The translations under genes were made by a program, and so were the position numbers. Shown piece after piece: positions 17,725-25,796 of a stretch of DNA of 64,000 nt. Position 1 is the stretch's first letter; every line of letters begins with the position of its first letter. The notes beneath the pieces were generated by a model, which searched no databases, was not told where the DNA came from, and was given only the letters and a program-made list of their open reading frames with translations. This DNA comes from 20CM-2-65-7 sp036505175 (GTDB taxonomy: Bacteria > Gemmatimonadota > Gemmatimonadetes > Gemmatimonadales > GWC2-71-9): contig DASXTV010000089.1 of NCBI GenBank assembly GCA_036505175.1, positions 62,001 to 126,000 on the forward strand. Direction: 5' to 3'.

Positions 17725-18852
17725 TCAGCGCCGCCGCGCCGGGTTCCGCGCCCGATCCACCGCCGCCGCCGGATCCTCCAGCGCAATGGAATCGCCCGCG
17801 GTGAGGCCGTTGAGAATCTCCACGTAGTAGAGATCGGAGAGGCCGAGCGTGACCGGCACTGGCTGTGGCCCGCTGCCGCCGAGCTTGTAGACGACCGGCT
17901 TCCCTTCCTTTAATAGGACGGCTTCGACCGGCACACGCACGGTCTGGGGGCGCACCGGACCGGAGATGCGCACGTTTGCGGTCATGCCCGGCCGCAGCAG
18001 CCGGGCGCCGCCCGTCACTTCGATCTCGACATCGAAGACGCGCACGCGGTCCTGGAGCCGTGCTGCGGGGGGTACAAGGCGTACCACTCCTTGCGCCGTG
18101 TCGCCCGGGAAGGCGTCAACGGTGAGGGCAACGCGATCACTTTTCTTCACCTTCCCAATGTCCACTTCGTTGATCGCCGCTTTCACGAGCAGCGTGGAGA
18201 GATCGGCCATGGTGAAGAGCTCGGTGCCGCCGCCGAACGCACTCGTCCCGCCGACGACGGTCTCTCCTTCTTCCACGCCACGTCCGATGATCACGCCGGC
18301 CGCGGGTGCCGTGATACGCGCCCACTGGACCGTTGACCCCGTCGAATCCCCGGCCGTGACGCCCGAGCGCTGCACGAGCTGCAGCTGGTCCTGGGCGGTG
18401 CGCCATTGGTTCTCGGCCTGCTCGTATGTCACGCGGCGCAGATCGAGATCGGCCTGTGTGATCCCGCCGATCGCCGACAGCTGCTGGGCGCGATCGAAAT
18501 CGCGCTTCGCGTTATCGCGCGCGATGCGCGCTTTCGCGATCTCGCTGCGCAGCTGCGCGAGACTATTCGCCTGCGCCATGTCGGGCACGATCCGCGCGAG
18601 CACCTGGCCCGTCTGTACGCGATCGCCTTCGCGCACGTAGAGCTGTTGGACGACACCCGAGATCGGGGATTTCACGACGATGCTACGTTCGGGAGAGACG
18701 ACACCGGTCTCTTCGACGATGACACGGACCTCGCCACGATCCACGACGCCGACCTTGTAGGGGCGGCTCGAGCCGTCATCGGCATCGGCCTTCTTGCACG
18801 CGACGAGGGGAACGCACGTGGCAACGGCGGCTAGGACGAAGGCAGGCTTCAT
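17725..18852 (-). CDS. MacA-like membrane-fusion lipoprotein (HlyD/RND adaptor family)
   Basis: Periplasmic adaptor of 375 residues. A lipoprotein signal ends at C19 (VPLVAC), so it should be anchored in a membrane by lipid. A lipoyl/barrel-sandwich half (SPISGVVQQLYVREGDRVQTGQ, about 60-80), an alpha-helical hairpin (about 95-170, ALAQLR to QLVQR), the second lipoyl half (ITAPAAGVIIGRGVEEGETV) and beta-barrel domains follow. First gene of the five-gene minus-strand operon; the start is supported by GGGAG upstream and by the signal. The repeat copy B lies just upstream, so any promoter must be within or beyond it. Confidence 0.92.
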   Translation of the reverse strand: MKPAFVLAAVATCVPLVACKKADADDGSSRPYKVGVVDRGEVRVIVEETGVVSPERSIVVKSPISGVVQQLYVREGDRVQTGQVLARIVPDMAQANSLAQLRSEIAKARIARDNAKRDFDRAQQLSAIGGITQADLDLRRVTYEQAENQWRTAQDQLQLVQRSGVTAGDSTGSTVQWARITAPAAGVIIGRGVEEGETVVGGTSAFGGGTELFTMADLSTLLVKAAINEVDIGKVKKSDRVALTVDAFPGDTAQGVVRLVPPAARLQDRVRVFDVEIEVTGGARLLRPGMTANVRISGPVRPQTVRVPVEAVLLKEGKPVVYKLGGSGPQPVPVTLGLSDLYYVEILNGLTAGDSIALEDPAAAVDRARNPARRR

Positions 18853-18892
18853 GAGACTGACTCCCGAGAGGAAATGCGCATGGTGTTTTTCA

Positions 18893-18965
18893 CACCCTGA
18901 AGGGTGCGCTCGGCAAACGTTGTCCTTAAGGACAATGACCGCCGAGCCCACGCTTTAGCGTGTGG
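18893..18965. repeat. Tripartite hairpin repeat, copy B
   Basis: Hairpin CACCCT-GA-AGGGTG (18893-18906); closing stem GCTCGGC/GCCGAGC (18908-18914 with 18941-18947) around the perfect palindrome TTGTCCTTAAGGACAA (18920-18935); hairpin CACGCT-TT-AGCGTG (18949-18962). Arms of the outer hairpins differ from copy A yet still pair, which shows selection on folding. It sits between two divergent genes. Confidence 0.85.
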
Positions 18966-19022
18966 ATCGCCTAACCGACGGGGGCTGGCCTCGCACGGTT
19001 TCACGGTGAAATTACTGCCCCC

Positions 19023-20213
19023 ATGACCAGTTGGCTCGGCGATTGGACGAATCTGGTGCTGCGCTGGGCGCATTTCATTGCCGGCATCGCCTGGATCGGC
19101 AGCTCTTTCTATTTCATCTGGCTGGACCGCGCGCTGACCAAACCCGAACACCCCAAGCCGGGTGTCGAAGGGGATCTGTGGATGGTCCACAGCGGCGGCT
19201 TTTACCAGGTGGAGAAGCGGCGCCCCGGGCCGGGGGAAGTGCCGCCCGTGCTGCACTGGTTCAAATGGGAAGCGATGCTGACGTGGATCACGGGGATCGC
19301 CCTGCTCATCCTCGTCTTCTATCTGGGCAGCGCCTACTTGCTCGATCCCAACGTCTCCCGCATCGGCCGGGGCGCCGCGACGGCGCTCGGCATCGGGTCG
19401 ATCGTGCTCAGCTGGCCGATCTACGACGGGTTGTGGCGATCGCCGCTCGCCCGGCGTCCCGCGATCGCATCCGCGATCTCGCTCGCCTTGCTTACGGCGG
19501 TGACCCTCGTGATGTGCCGTCTTCTCTCCGGTCGTGCCGCCTTCATGCACATCGGGGCGCTGCTCGGCACGATCATGGTCGCCAATGTGTGGGAGCGCAT
19601 TCTTCCCGCCCAGCAGCAGATGCTCGACGCGACGCGCGCCGGCCGGCCTGCCGATTTCACGCTCGGGGAGCGGGCGAAGCAGCGCTCCGTCCATAACAGC
19701 TACATCACGTTCCCGCTGCTGTTCATCATGCTGTCGAATCACTTTCCGGCGACGTACGCGAGCCCGCTCAACTGGCTCGTGCTGCTGCTGCTGTTCGTCG
19801 CCGGGGCAGCGGTGCGGCACGCGATGATCGGGCGCGGGCCATCCGCCCGCTGGGCACTCCTGCCCGCCGCGCTCGCCCTCGCCGGAGCGATGGTGGTGTC
19901 GATACCGCGGGCGGCAGCGCGCGCGACCGGGGGCGCCGCGACGGACTCCGTGCCGTCGTTCGCCGCTGTGCGACTCGTGATCGCGCAGCGCTGCCAGCCG
20001 TGTCATTCGCATTATCAGACCGACCGTACGCTCGGGCCGGCGCCCGGCGGCGTCGCCTTCGACACACCGGAGAGCATTGCCAGCCTCGCCGAGCGCATTC
20101 GTGTGCGGGCCGTTGAAACGAAGACCATGCCGCTCGCGAACAAGACGGGCATGACCGAGGAGGAACGAGCGCTCCTCGCGCGCTGGATTTCAAGTGGGGC
20201 GCCACTGCGGTAA
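19023..20213 (+). CDS. puuD: PuuD-like urate hydroxylase with C-terminal cytochrome c domain
   Basis: A 396-residue membrane protein. Residues 1-300 match the urate oxidase N-terminal (PF06181-type) family, with many membrane helices and conserved RWAHFIAGIAWIGSSFYF, LHWFKWEAM and HNSYITFPLLFIMLSNH motifs. The C-terminal domain carries a haem-binding CxxCH at 324-328 (RCQPCHSH). Known PuuD proteins oxidise urate to 5-hydroxyisourate and pass electrons to the respiratory chain through the cytochrome domain. No other purine-degradation gene is in view, so the assignment of substrate rests on the family alone. Confidence 0.85.
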   Translation: MTSWLGDWTNLVLRWAHFIAGIAWIGSSFYFIWLDRALTKPEHPKPGVEGDLWMVHSGGFYQVEKRRPGPGEVPPVLHWFKWEAMLTWITGIALLILVFYLGSAYLLDPNVSRIGRGAATALGIGSIVLSWPIYDGLWRSPLARRPAIASAISLALLTAVTLVMCRLLSGRAAFMHIGALLGTIMVANVWERILPAQQQMLDATRAGRPADFTLGERAKQRSVHNSYITFPLLFIMLSNHFPATYASPLNWLVLLLLFVAGAAVRHAMIGRGPSARWALLPAALALAGAMVVSIPRAAARATGGAATDSVPSFAAVRLVIAQRCQPCHSHYQTDRTLGPAPGGVAFDTPESIASLAERIRVRAVETKTMPLANKTGMTEEERALLARWISSGAPLR

Positions 20214-21779
20214 GAACCGCGGCGGCTTCCGTGGCTTCGCGGCCTGCTCGTACGCGTACGCCAGCTTCAGGAGCGTCGCTTCGCTGTTGGCGCGTCCGAT
20301 GAACGACATCCCGACCGGCAATCCGAACGCGTAACCGACCGGCACCGCGACGCTCGGATATCCCGCCACGGCGGCCGGTGTCGAGCTCGCGCCCAGGAAG
20401 TGATCGCCGTTGATCAGATCGGTGGGCCACGGCGGGCTGCCGGTCGGCGCCACGATCGCGTCGAGCGTGTTTTGCGCAAACACGACGTCGAGTCCTTCGG
20501 TCCGCGACAACCGCTGGTCCTTGGCGAGCGCGTCGCGATACGCCTGATCGGTGAGCGGTCCCTTCTCCTGCGCCTGCAAGAACAGCTCTTGGCCGAAGTA
20601 CGGCATCTCGGTGGCCTTGTTTACGTCGTTGAATGCGATCACGTCGGCGAGCGTTTTGACTTTGGCGCTCGGCGCCCAGGCCGCGAGATACGCGGCGAGG
20701 TCGGCCTTGAGCTCATACAGCAGCACGGTCAGCTCGGAATCGTCGTACTCGCCCGCGTGCGGGATGTCGGCGGGATCGACGATCACCGCGCCCTGCCGGC
20801 GTAGCACGTCGATCGCGGCCTCGACCAGCGCATCCGCTTCCGGGCTGTAGCCGAAGAACTTCTTGCGCGCGACGCCGATCCGGGCGCCGCGCAGGCCGGC
20901 GGGATCGAGGCTCGCGCCGTAATCGCGGCCAGCGAGCACGCCCAGGAGCGCGGCCGCGTCGGCGACGGTGCGCGCCATCGGTCCCGCGGTATCCTGGCTG
21001 TGCGCGATCGGAATGATGCCGGCGCCGTCGATCAGGCCGAGCGTGGGTTTCACGCCCACGAGCGAACAGGCGCCAGCGGGGCAGACGATCGAGCCGTCGG
21101 TCTCGGTGCCGATGCCGACCGTCGCGAAACTCGCGGCGATCGCCGCACCGGTGCCGGAGCTCGAGCCGCAGGGATTGCGGTCCAATGCGTACGGGTTCGC
21201 GCACTGCCCGCCGCGCGCGCTCCAGCCGCTCGAAGATTGATTGGAGCGGATGTTCGCCCACTCCGACAGGTTCGTCTTGCCGAGGATCACGGCGCCCGCG
21301 GCGCGGAGCCTGGCGACGAGCGGCGCATCGCGTGGCGGCGTGACGCCCGCGAGCGCGAGCGAACCGGCCGTCGTCATCATGCGGTCCGTGGTCGCGATGT
21401 TGTCCTTCACGAGCACCGGGATACCGTGCAACGGCCCGCGCACGCGGTTCGCCTTGCGCTCGGCGTCGAGCCGGTCGGCGACGGCGAGTGCATCGGGATT
21501 CGTCTCGAGCACGGCGTGGAGCGTGGGATCGAGCTCGGCGATGCGTGCGAGGTACGCGGCGCAAATGGAGCGCGACGTGCGCGCGCCGCTACGCATCGCG
21601 TCCCGCAGCTGCGGGAGGGTCGCTTCCTCGAGATCGAATGCCTGGCCTGTCTGGAGGGGCGCAGCATGCGGCGCCCCCGTTGGACGGCCGGGACCAGCAG
21701 GGGGATGGACGAGACCAGCAGTCGCTATTGCGGCAGCGCCATATTGAAGGAAGGAGCGCCGAGTTAGGCCATCTGGCAT
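20190..21779 (-). CDS. Amidase signature family hydrolase, probably exported by Tat
   Basis: A 529-residue amidase. The serine-serine-lysine triad is complete: K125 (VLVKDN), the cis-Ser in NPCGSSSGTG (about 206-208) and nucleophile S230 in TETDGSIVCPA. The N terminus has a twin-arginine signal (TRRSFLQYGAAAIATAGL). Its stop overlaps the 3' end of puuD by 24 bp on the opposite strand. Members hydrolyse varied amides, from peptide amides to ureido compounds; a role in purine-ring breakdown next to puuD is possible but not shown. Confidence 0.92.
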   Translation of the reverse strand: MPDGLTRRSFLQYGAAAIATAGLVHPPAGPGRPTGAPHAAPLQTGQAFDLEEATLPQLRDAMRSGARTSRSICAAYLARIAELDPTLHAVLETNPDALAVADRLDAERKANRVRGPLHGIPVLVKDNIATTDRMMTTAGSLALAGVTPPRDAPLVARLRAAGAVILGKTNLSEWANIRSNQSSSGWSARGGQCANPYALDRNPCGSSSGTGAAIAASFATVGIGTETDGSIVCPAGACSLVGVKPTLGLIDGAGIIPIAHSQDTAGPMARTVADAAALLGVLAGRDYGASLDPAGLRGARIGVARKKFFGYSPEADALVEAAIDVLRRQGAVIVDPADIPHAGEYDDSELTVLLYELKADLAAYLAAWAPSAKVKTLADVIAFNDVNKATEMPYFGQELFLQAQEKGPLTDQAYRDALAKDQRLSRTEGLDVVFAQNTLDAIVAPTGSPPWPTDLINGDHFLGASSTPAAVAGYPSVAVPVGYAFGLPVGMSFIGRANSEATLLKLAYAYEQAAKPRKPPRFLPQWRPT

Positions 21780-21914
21780 TGGACTCTCCGGTGCGGGTTT
21801 CCTAGTTTGAGCCGGGCTTCCTCTGTGCGCCAGATCACAGGTGACGGGGAGACTTGCGATTACTTGTCCCGCATGAATCTTGTGGCAACCCGTTGAGGGG
21901 ATCCTAGCCTGAAC

Positions 21915-23564
21915 TTGCTGCGCTTTCTGCGGTTCGGCCGCATCCGGACCAAGATGCTGATGTTCGCGGTCGTCGCGACATTGTTCCCGTCGCTGACGAC
22001 CGTGTGGATTTCGTACATCGAAAATAAGCGCGCCCTTCAGGCCAAAGCGTCCGAGGAGTTGCTGGGCGTGAGCGCCCAGGCGCTGCGCGAAGTGGATCTG
22101 TGGACGAAAGAGCTGCGCTACGACCTCCGGGTGTTCTCGAGCTCCTACGAAGTGACGGAGAATCTCGAGCGCATCCCGTTGGAGAGCGGCGAGCCCGTCC
22201 GCTCCGGCATCTACTTCAAGCGGCTCACCGATTACCTCAACTCGGTGCGCGACCGCTTCCCTGATTACGCCGAGCTGCTCGTCCTCGATCATCACGGCCA
22301 CCCGGTTGCGACGAGCGCCGCCGCCGCGCGGCCGGTGCCGCTGCCGCCCGACTGGGCCACCGAGTTGACGAAGAATGACTGGGCCCTCGGCGCGCCGTAC
22401 TGGGACTCCACGGGCACGCATGCGGAAATGCTCGTCTCCGTGCCGATCGAGTCGGCGCGTCGCGCCGGGCGCGGGGCGGGCGGCACGCATCTCCTCGGCG
22501 CGCTGGCGTCCCGTGTCAGCCTCCACACCGTCGCCGATACGCTGCGACGCTTCGCGCCCGGCGAGTCGGGACAGATCTATCTGATGACGCGCACCGGCCG
22601 CGTCATCGTCAGCTCGAGCGGCAGCTCGCGGGAGCTGATGCGGCAGGGGTACTCGCGTGACGCCGCGAACGGGCTGCTGGCGCGTGAAGGGCGCGCGATC
22701 CAATTCAGTAGCTTCACCGGCGATCGGGTCGTGGGCAGTGTCCGTGTCGTCCCGGCGCTCAACTGGGTCGTGGTGGCCGAGATTCCCACCAGAGAGGCGT
22801 TCAGCCAGGTCGCGCACCTGCGCAACGTCACGTTGGGAATCGTAACCCTGCTGCTCGCCGTGGTCGGCGCGCTGGCGTACCTCTTGAGTTTGCTGATCGT
22901 GCGGCCGCTCGATCGACTCACACAGGCCGCCGGCAAAGTGGCGAAGGGCGATCTCGAGGTCGACCTGCCTGTGACGACCGGCGGCGAAGTCGGCTACCTC
23001 ACCGAGGTCTTCAACAACATGGTGGCGCGGCTGCGTGACAGCCGCACGGACCTCGAGCGCCTCTCGGTCACCGATGCCCTGACCGGGCTGTGGAACCGGC
23101 TGCGGATGATGGAGGTGCTCGAGAACGAGGTGCGCCGGTCACGGCGGCTGCATCACCGGTTCGCCGTGGTCATGGCCGACGTGGACTTGTTCAAGCGCTA
23201 CAACGACGACTACGGCCATCCCGCGGGCGATCACGCGCTCAAGCGCGTCGCGACGATCATGCGCGAAGCCAGCCGCGACGTGGACTTTGTCGCGCGCTAC
23301 GGCGGCGAGGAGTTTCTCATCATGATGCCCGAGACGGAGCTCGAAGGGGGGACACAGTTTGCGGAGCGGATTCGCAAGAAACTGGCGGCCGAACAGCTGC
23401 CCGCCGGGCAGATCACGCTGAGTCTCGGCGTGTCCGGATTTCCGATGCACGGTGACGCTCCCGACCAGTTGATCGCCGAGGCGGATGCCGCGCTCTACCT
23501 TGCCAAACGCGCCGGCGGCGATCGAGTCGTCGCGGCAGCGAGTCCCAAGGTTCCGGCGAGGTAA
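21915..23564 (+). CDS. Membrane diguanylate cyclase (Cache-HAMP-GGDEF)
   Basis: A 549-residue sensor that makes cyclic di-GMP. Helix about residues 14-32, a periplasmic dCache-like sensory region (about 35-290), helix about 305-330 (VTLLLAVVGALAYLLSLLIV), HAMP (about 330-385, VRPLDRLTQAAGKVAKGDLEV) and a GGDEF domain with active-site GGEEF at 463-467. The inhibitory I-site is intact: R454-x-x-D457, five residues before GGEEF, so product feedback is expected. The TTG start at 21915 is the only one that keeps the basic N terminus; ATG 21954 is the alternative. Confidence 0.93.
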   Translation: MLRFLRFGRIRTKMLMFAVVATLFPSLTTVWISYIENKRALQAKASEELLGVSAQALREVDLWTKELRYDLRVFSSSYEVTENLERIPLESGEPVRSGIYFKRLTDYLNSVRDRFPDYAELLVLDHHGHPVATSAAAARPVPLPPDWATELTKNDWALGAPYWDSTGTHAEMLVSVPIESARRAGRGAGGTHLLGALASRVSLHTVADTLRRFAPGESGQIYLMTRTGRVIVSSSGSSRELMRQGYSRDAANGLLAREGRAIQFSSFTGDRVVGSVRVVPALNWVVVAEIPTREAFSQVAHLRNVTLGIVTLLLAVVGALAYLLSLLIVRPLDRLTQAAGKVAKGDLEVDLPVTTGGEVGYLTEVFNNMVARLRDSRTDLERLSVTDALTGLWNRLRMMEVLENEVRRSRRLHHRFAVVMADVDLFKRYNDDYGHPAGDHALKRVATIMREASRDVDFVARYGGEEFLIMMPETELEGGTQFAERIRKKLAAEQLPAGQITLSLGVSGFPMHGDAPDQLIAEADAALYLAKRAGGDRVVAAASPKVPAR

Positions 23565-23573
23565 GCGCGAGAC

Positions 23574-24305
23574 TTACTGTCGCCGGTCGATCAGTGTCTG
23601 ATGGATCCAGCCGGGCCGTTGGCTGTCATCCTTGATGCGCACCCACTGATCCATATACGAGTAGGCGACGAGCGGTGCGCCGCTCTCCAGCGTGAACAAC
23701 ACTTTGAAGCTCGATCCCGGGCCTTCGCGTACATTCGCGCGTCCCGTCGTCTGCAAGCGCAGCGGCAAGGCGAACGGGACCTCGCCTTTGCGCGTCGTCT
23801 GCCGGTCATCGCCACCCACGCGGCCCTGCCCCGCGGTCGCCGCATTCTTCGCCTCGGTCGCGAGATACAGCGCGCCCGCATAGTTCTGCTGGTCGAACTC
23901 CGCCGTCGCGAGCTGCAGCAGCTGCGTGCCTTGCGCGTACTCCGGGGATGGCGGTGAGCTGTTCCCGTTTGCCGCACGGAGCGCTTGCAGCGCGATCTCC
24001 GCCTCCGCCATGCCGGACGCCGCCTCGGCCCGTGTCGCAAGCGACTGCAGTTTCGCCATCGCGCGCACGACCTCGCGCCGTGCATCGTCGAGCCGGCTCT
24101 CGAGCTCCGCTACCTGCGCTTCCTGCTCCAGCACTTTGAGCTCGAGACGCGCCGCGCGCTGTTCCAGCGCCGTGTCGCGCACCACCACGGGTTGCCGCGT
24201 CACGCGCGCCGTATCGCGTGGCGCGCGCACCGGCGGGGAGTTCGCCGGATGATGCGGCCGGCACGCCGCACCGAGCAGCACGGCGAGCACGAACAGGGGG
24301 CGCAT
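23574..24305 (-). CDS. SH3-domain lipoprotein with coiled coil
   Basis: A 243-residue predicted lipoprotein: signal MRPLFVLAVLLGAAC with lipid site C15, a proline-rich stretch, a coiled coil (about 45-105, ELKVLEQEAQVAELESRLDDARR), and a C-terminal bacterial SH3 domain (about 175-243, GRANVREGPGSSFKVLFTLESG to RPGWIH). Such proteins usually bind peptidoglycan or anchor an envelope complex. The start at 24305 is chosen by the lipoprotein signal; an in-frame ATG six codons upstream is possible. Divergent from rpsU. Confidence 0.82.
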   Translation of the reverse strand: MRPLFVLAVLLGAACRPHHPANSPPVRAPRDTARVTRQPVVVRDTALEQRAARLELKVLEQEAQVAELESRLDDARREVVRAMAKLQSLATRAEAASGMAEAEIALQALRAANGNSSPPSPEYAQGTQLLQLATAEFDQQNYAGALYLATEAKNAATAGQGRVGGDDRQTTRKGEVPFALPLRLQTTGRANVREGPGSSFKVLFTLESGAPLVAYSYMDQWVRIKDDSQRPGWIHQTLIDRRQ

Positions 24306-24371
24306 AGGGCGACTAAGTTGCATCCGGATCCGCGTTCGTTCAACCGCGCGACACCATTGACTTCGTTTTAC

Positions 24372-24435
24372 CCACTGGTGATCCTTCGGGCGAGCGAGGG
24401 GCCACGGCACGGTGCCGTGTGCTGGACACCAGTGG
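24372..24435 (+). promoter_or_regulatory. Nested inverted repeat in the rpsU leader
   Basis: Outer arms CCACTGGTG (24372-24380) and CACCAGTGG (24427-24435) pair perfectly over 9 bp and enclose the near-perfect palindrome CACGGCAC-G-GTGCCGTG (24403-24419). It lies 75 bp upstream of the rpsU start, outside any gene. It may be a cis-acting RNA leader or a repeat element; the sequence alone does not decide. Confidence 0.5.
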
Positions 24436-24441
24436 ACCGAT

Positions 24442-24480
24442 CGAGGACCTGGGCTGTCGCCTGCGGTCCTCGTCTTGTTT
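24442..24480 (+). terminator. Terminator-like hairpin (possible attenuator) before rpsU
   Basis: Stem CGAGGACC/GGTCCTCG (24442-24449 with 24465-24472, 8 bp, perfect) with an inner GGC-TGTC-GCC mini-hairpin, directly followed by TCTTGTTT. It is 31 bp before the rpsU start codon on the same strand, so a strong stop here would cut off rpsU unless it is regulated. An alternative is a structure that simply shields the ribosome binding site. Confidence 0.5.
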
Positions 24481-24510
24481 CTGGTTCGAGCTCTCATCCT
24501 GGACGAGGCC

Positions 24511-24687
24511 ATGGAAGTCACGCTGAACGATACCGACCGGTTGGACGTCGTACTGAAGAAGTTCAACCGCCAGATCACCAAAGCGGGCCTGTTTCAGGAC
24601 ATGAAGAAGAAACGCTTCTACGAGAGTCCCGCCGTTCAGCGGCGGCGCAAAAGCAAGGCAGCTCGCCGCCGGAACCGTACACGCTAG
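24511..24687 (+). CDS. rpsU: Ribosomal protein bS21
   Basis: A 58-residue small-subunit protein: MEVTLNDTDRLDVVLKKFNR, then a basic region with KKKRFYESPAVQRRRK and a lysine/arginine-rich tail. Length and the FYESP motif are typical of bS21, which sits near the anti-Shine-Dalgarno region of 16S rRNA and affects initiation. GAGG precedes the ATG at short distance. The cold shock gene follows after 13 bp, so both are probably one transcript behind the structured leader at 24372-24480. Confidence 0.93.
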   Translation: MEVTLNDTDRLDVVLKKFNRQITKAGLFQDMKKKRFYESPAVQRRRKSKAARRRNRTR

Positions 24688-24700
24688 GGAGCACGGACAG

Positions 24701-24910
24701 ATGGCACGCATTACTGGTACCGTGAAGTGGTTCAACGACGCCAAGGGCTTCGGATTCATCACGCCCGAGAACGGCGGCAAGGACTGCTTCGTGCATCACA
24801 CCGCGATTCAGGGAGAAGGGTTCAAGTCGCTCACCGAAGGCCAGCGCGTGGAGTTCGAAGTCGTGCAGGCCCAGAAGGGCCCGGCGGCGCAAAACGTCGT
24901 CAAGCTCTAA
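24701..24910 (+). CDS. Cold shock domain protein (CspA family)
   Basis: A 69-residue single-stranded nucleic-acid-binding protein. RNP1 is KGFGFIT (about 15-21) and RNP2 is CFVHHT (about 29-34). Typical single-domain length. GGGAG precedes the ATG by about 8 bp. It is followed by a strong intrinsic terminator at 24931. Confidence 0.97.
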   Translation: MARITGTVKWFNDAKGFGFITPENGGKDCFVHHTAIQGEGFKSLTEGQRVEFEVVQAQKGPAAQNVVKL

Positions 24911-24930
24911 CCACCCACGGCATCTGAAAC

Positions 24931-24967
24931 GGCGCGGCGCCCGATTGCGGGGCGCCGCGTGGTTTTT
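24931..24967 (+). terminator. Intrinsic terminator after cold shock gene
   Basis: GC-rich hairpin (arms GCGGCGCCC and GGGCGCCGC, loop GATTGCG or part of it) followed by a GTGGTTTTT run, 20 bp after the cold shock stop codon. Confidence 0.85.
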
Positions 24968-25112
24968 CAGGCCGCTTGGCCGTCGGGCGTCTGATCCTCC
25001 TCCGGGCCCCCAGGACGGGCGGGTGCTCGTACACCACCGGTGGCGAGCAGCGGAACCTTCCCGCCTGCCTTGACTAATACGGTGGGAATGGACCAACCTA
25101 TTTGCACCAACA

Positions 25113-25796
25113 ATGACCAAGAAAATCCAAATACTGGTAATCGAAGACAATCGCCTGCTGCGTGATGGGCTCGCGGCACTGCTCGATTCACAGGCCGAAT
25201 TCAAGGTCGTGGCGTGCGCCGAGGGCGGATCAGCCGGACTGCAGCGGCTGCAGGAGACCAGACCCCATGTCGTGCTCGTGGATGCGGCGCTGGGGCGCAA
25301 TCGCAGTCAGCGACTCGTCGAAAGCATCAAGGAGGCCGCGCCGCATGCTCGCATCATCATGATGGACATGCTGCCGGAAGAAGAAGACGTCATCGATTTC
25401 ATCAAGCGCGGCGCGAACGGCTTCATTGCGAAGGACGCGGCGTTCGACGATCTCATCAACACCATCCGCCAGGTCGCCGACGGCGGTGACGTCGTGCCCC
25501 CGGCGCTCACGGGCACGCTCCTCTCCCACATCGCTAAACAGGCATCCGTCCTGCGCAATACGCCGATGATGGCCTCGGTGCGCATGACCAAGCGCGAGCA
25601 GCAGATCACGGATCTCATCGCCGAGGGGCTCAGCAACAAGGAAATTGCGCAGCGGCTCAACATCGCGACCTACACCGTCAAGAGCCACGTGCACAACATC
25701 CTCGAGAAGCTGGCGTTGCACAGTCGCCTGCAGATCGCGGCGCATGCCCACAAGAAGACCCCACCCAAGGGCGATCGCCGCAAGTTCGTTCGCTAG
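25113..25796 (+). CDS. NarL/LuxR-family response regulator
   Basis: A 227-residue two-component regulator. The receiver domain has E11-D12, phospho-acceptor D57 (VLVDAAL) and lysine in FIAKDAA (about 107). The LuxR-type helix-turn-helix is at about 155-205 (TKREQQITDLIAEGLSNKEIA and TVKSHVHNILEKL). No histidine kinase is adjacent. In D57 context the motif lacks the usual D-x-x-M/P (DAALGRN), a mild deviation. Its last four bases overlap the 3' end of the convergent lemA-like gene. Confidence 0.92.
   Translation: MTKKIQILVIEDNRLLRDGLAALLDSQAEFKVVACAEGGSAGLQRLQETRPHVVLVDAALGRNRSQRLVESIKEAAPHARIIMMDMLPEEEDVIDFIKRGANGFIAKDAAFDDLINTIRQVADGGDVVPPALTGTLLSHIAKQASVLRNTPMMASVRMTKREQQITDLIAEGLSNKEIAQRLNIATYTVKSHVHNILEKLALHSRLQIAAHAHKKTPPKGDRRKFVR

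Noticed and set aside
18849..20012. A 387-residue minus-strand frame over puuD
   Set aside because: Antisense shadow; PuuD and haem motifs are clear on the plus strand.
25070..25103. TTGACT followed by an AT-rich segment as promoter for the response regulator
   Set aside because: The spacing to the nearest -10-like sequence is about 22 bp, too long.
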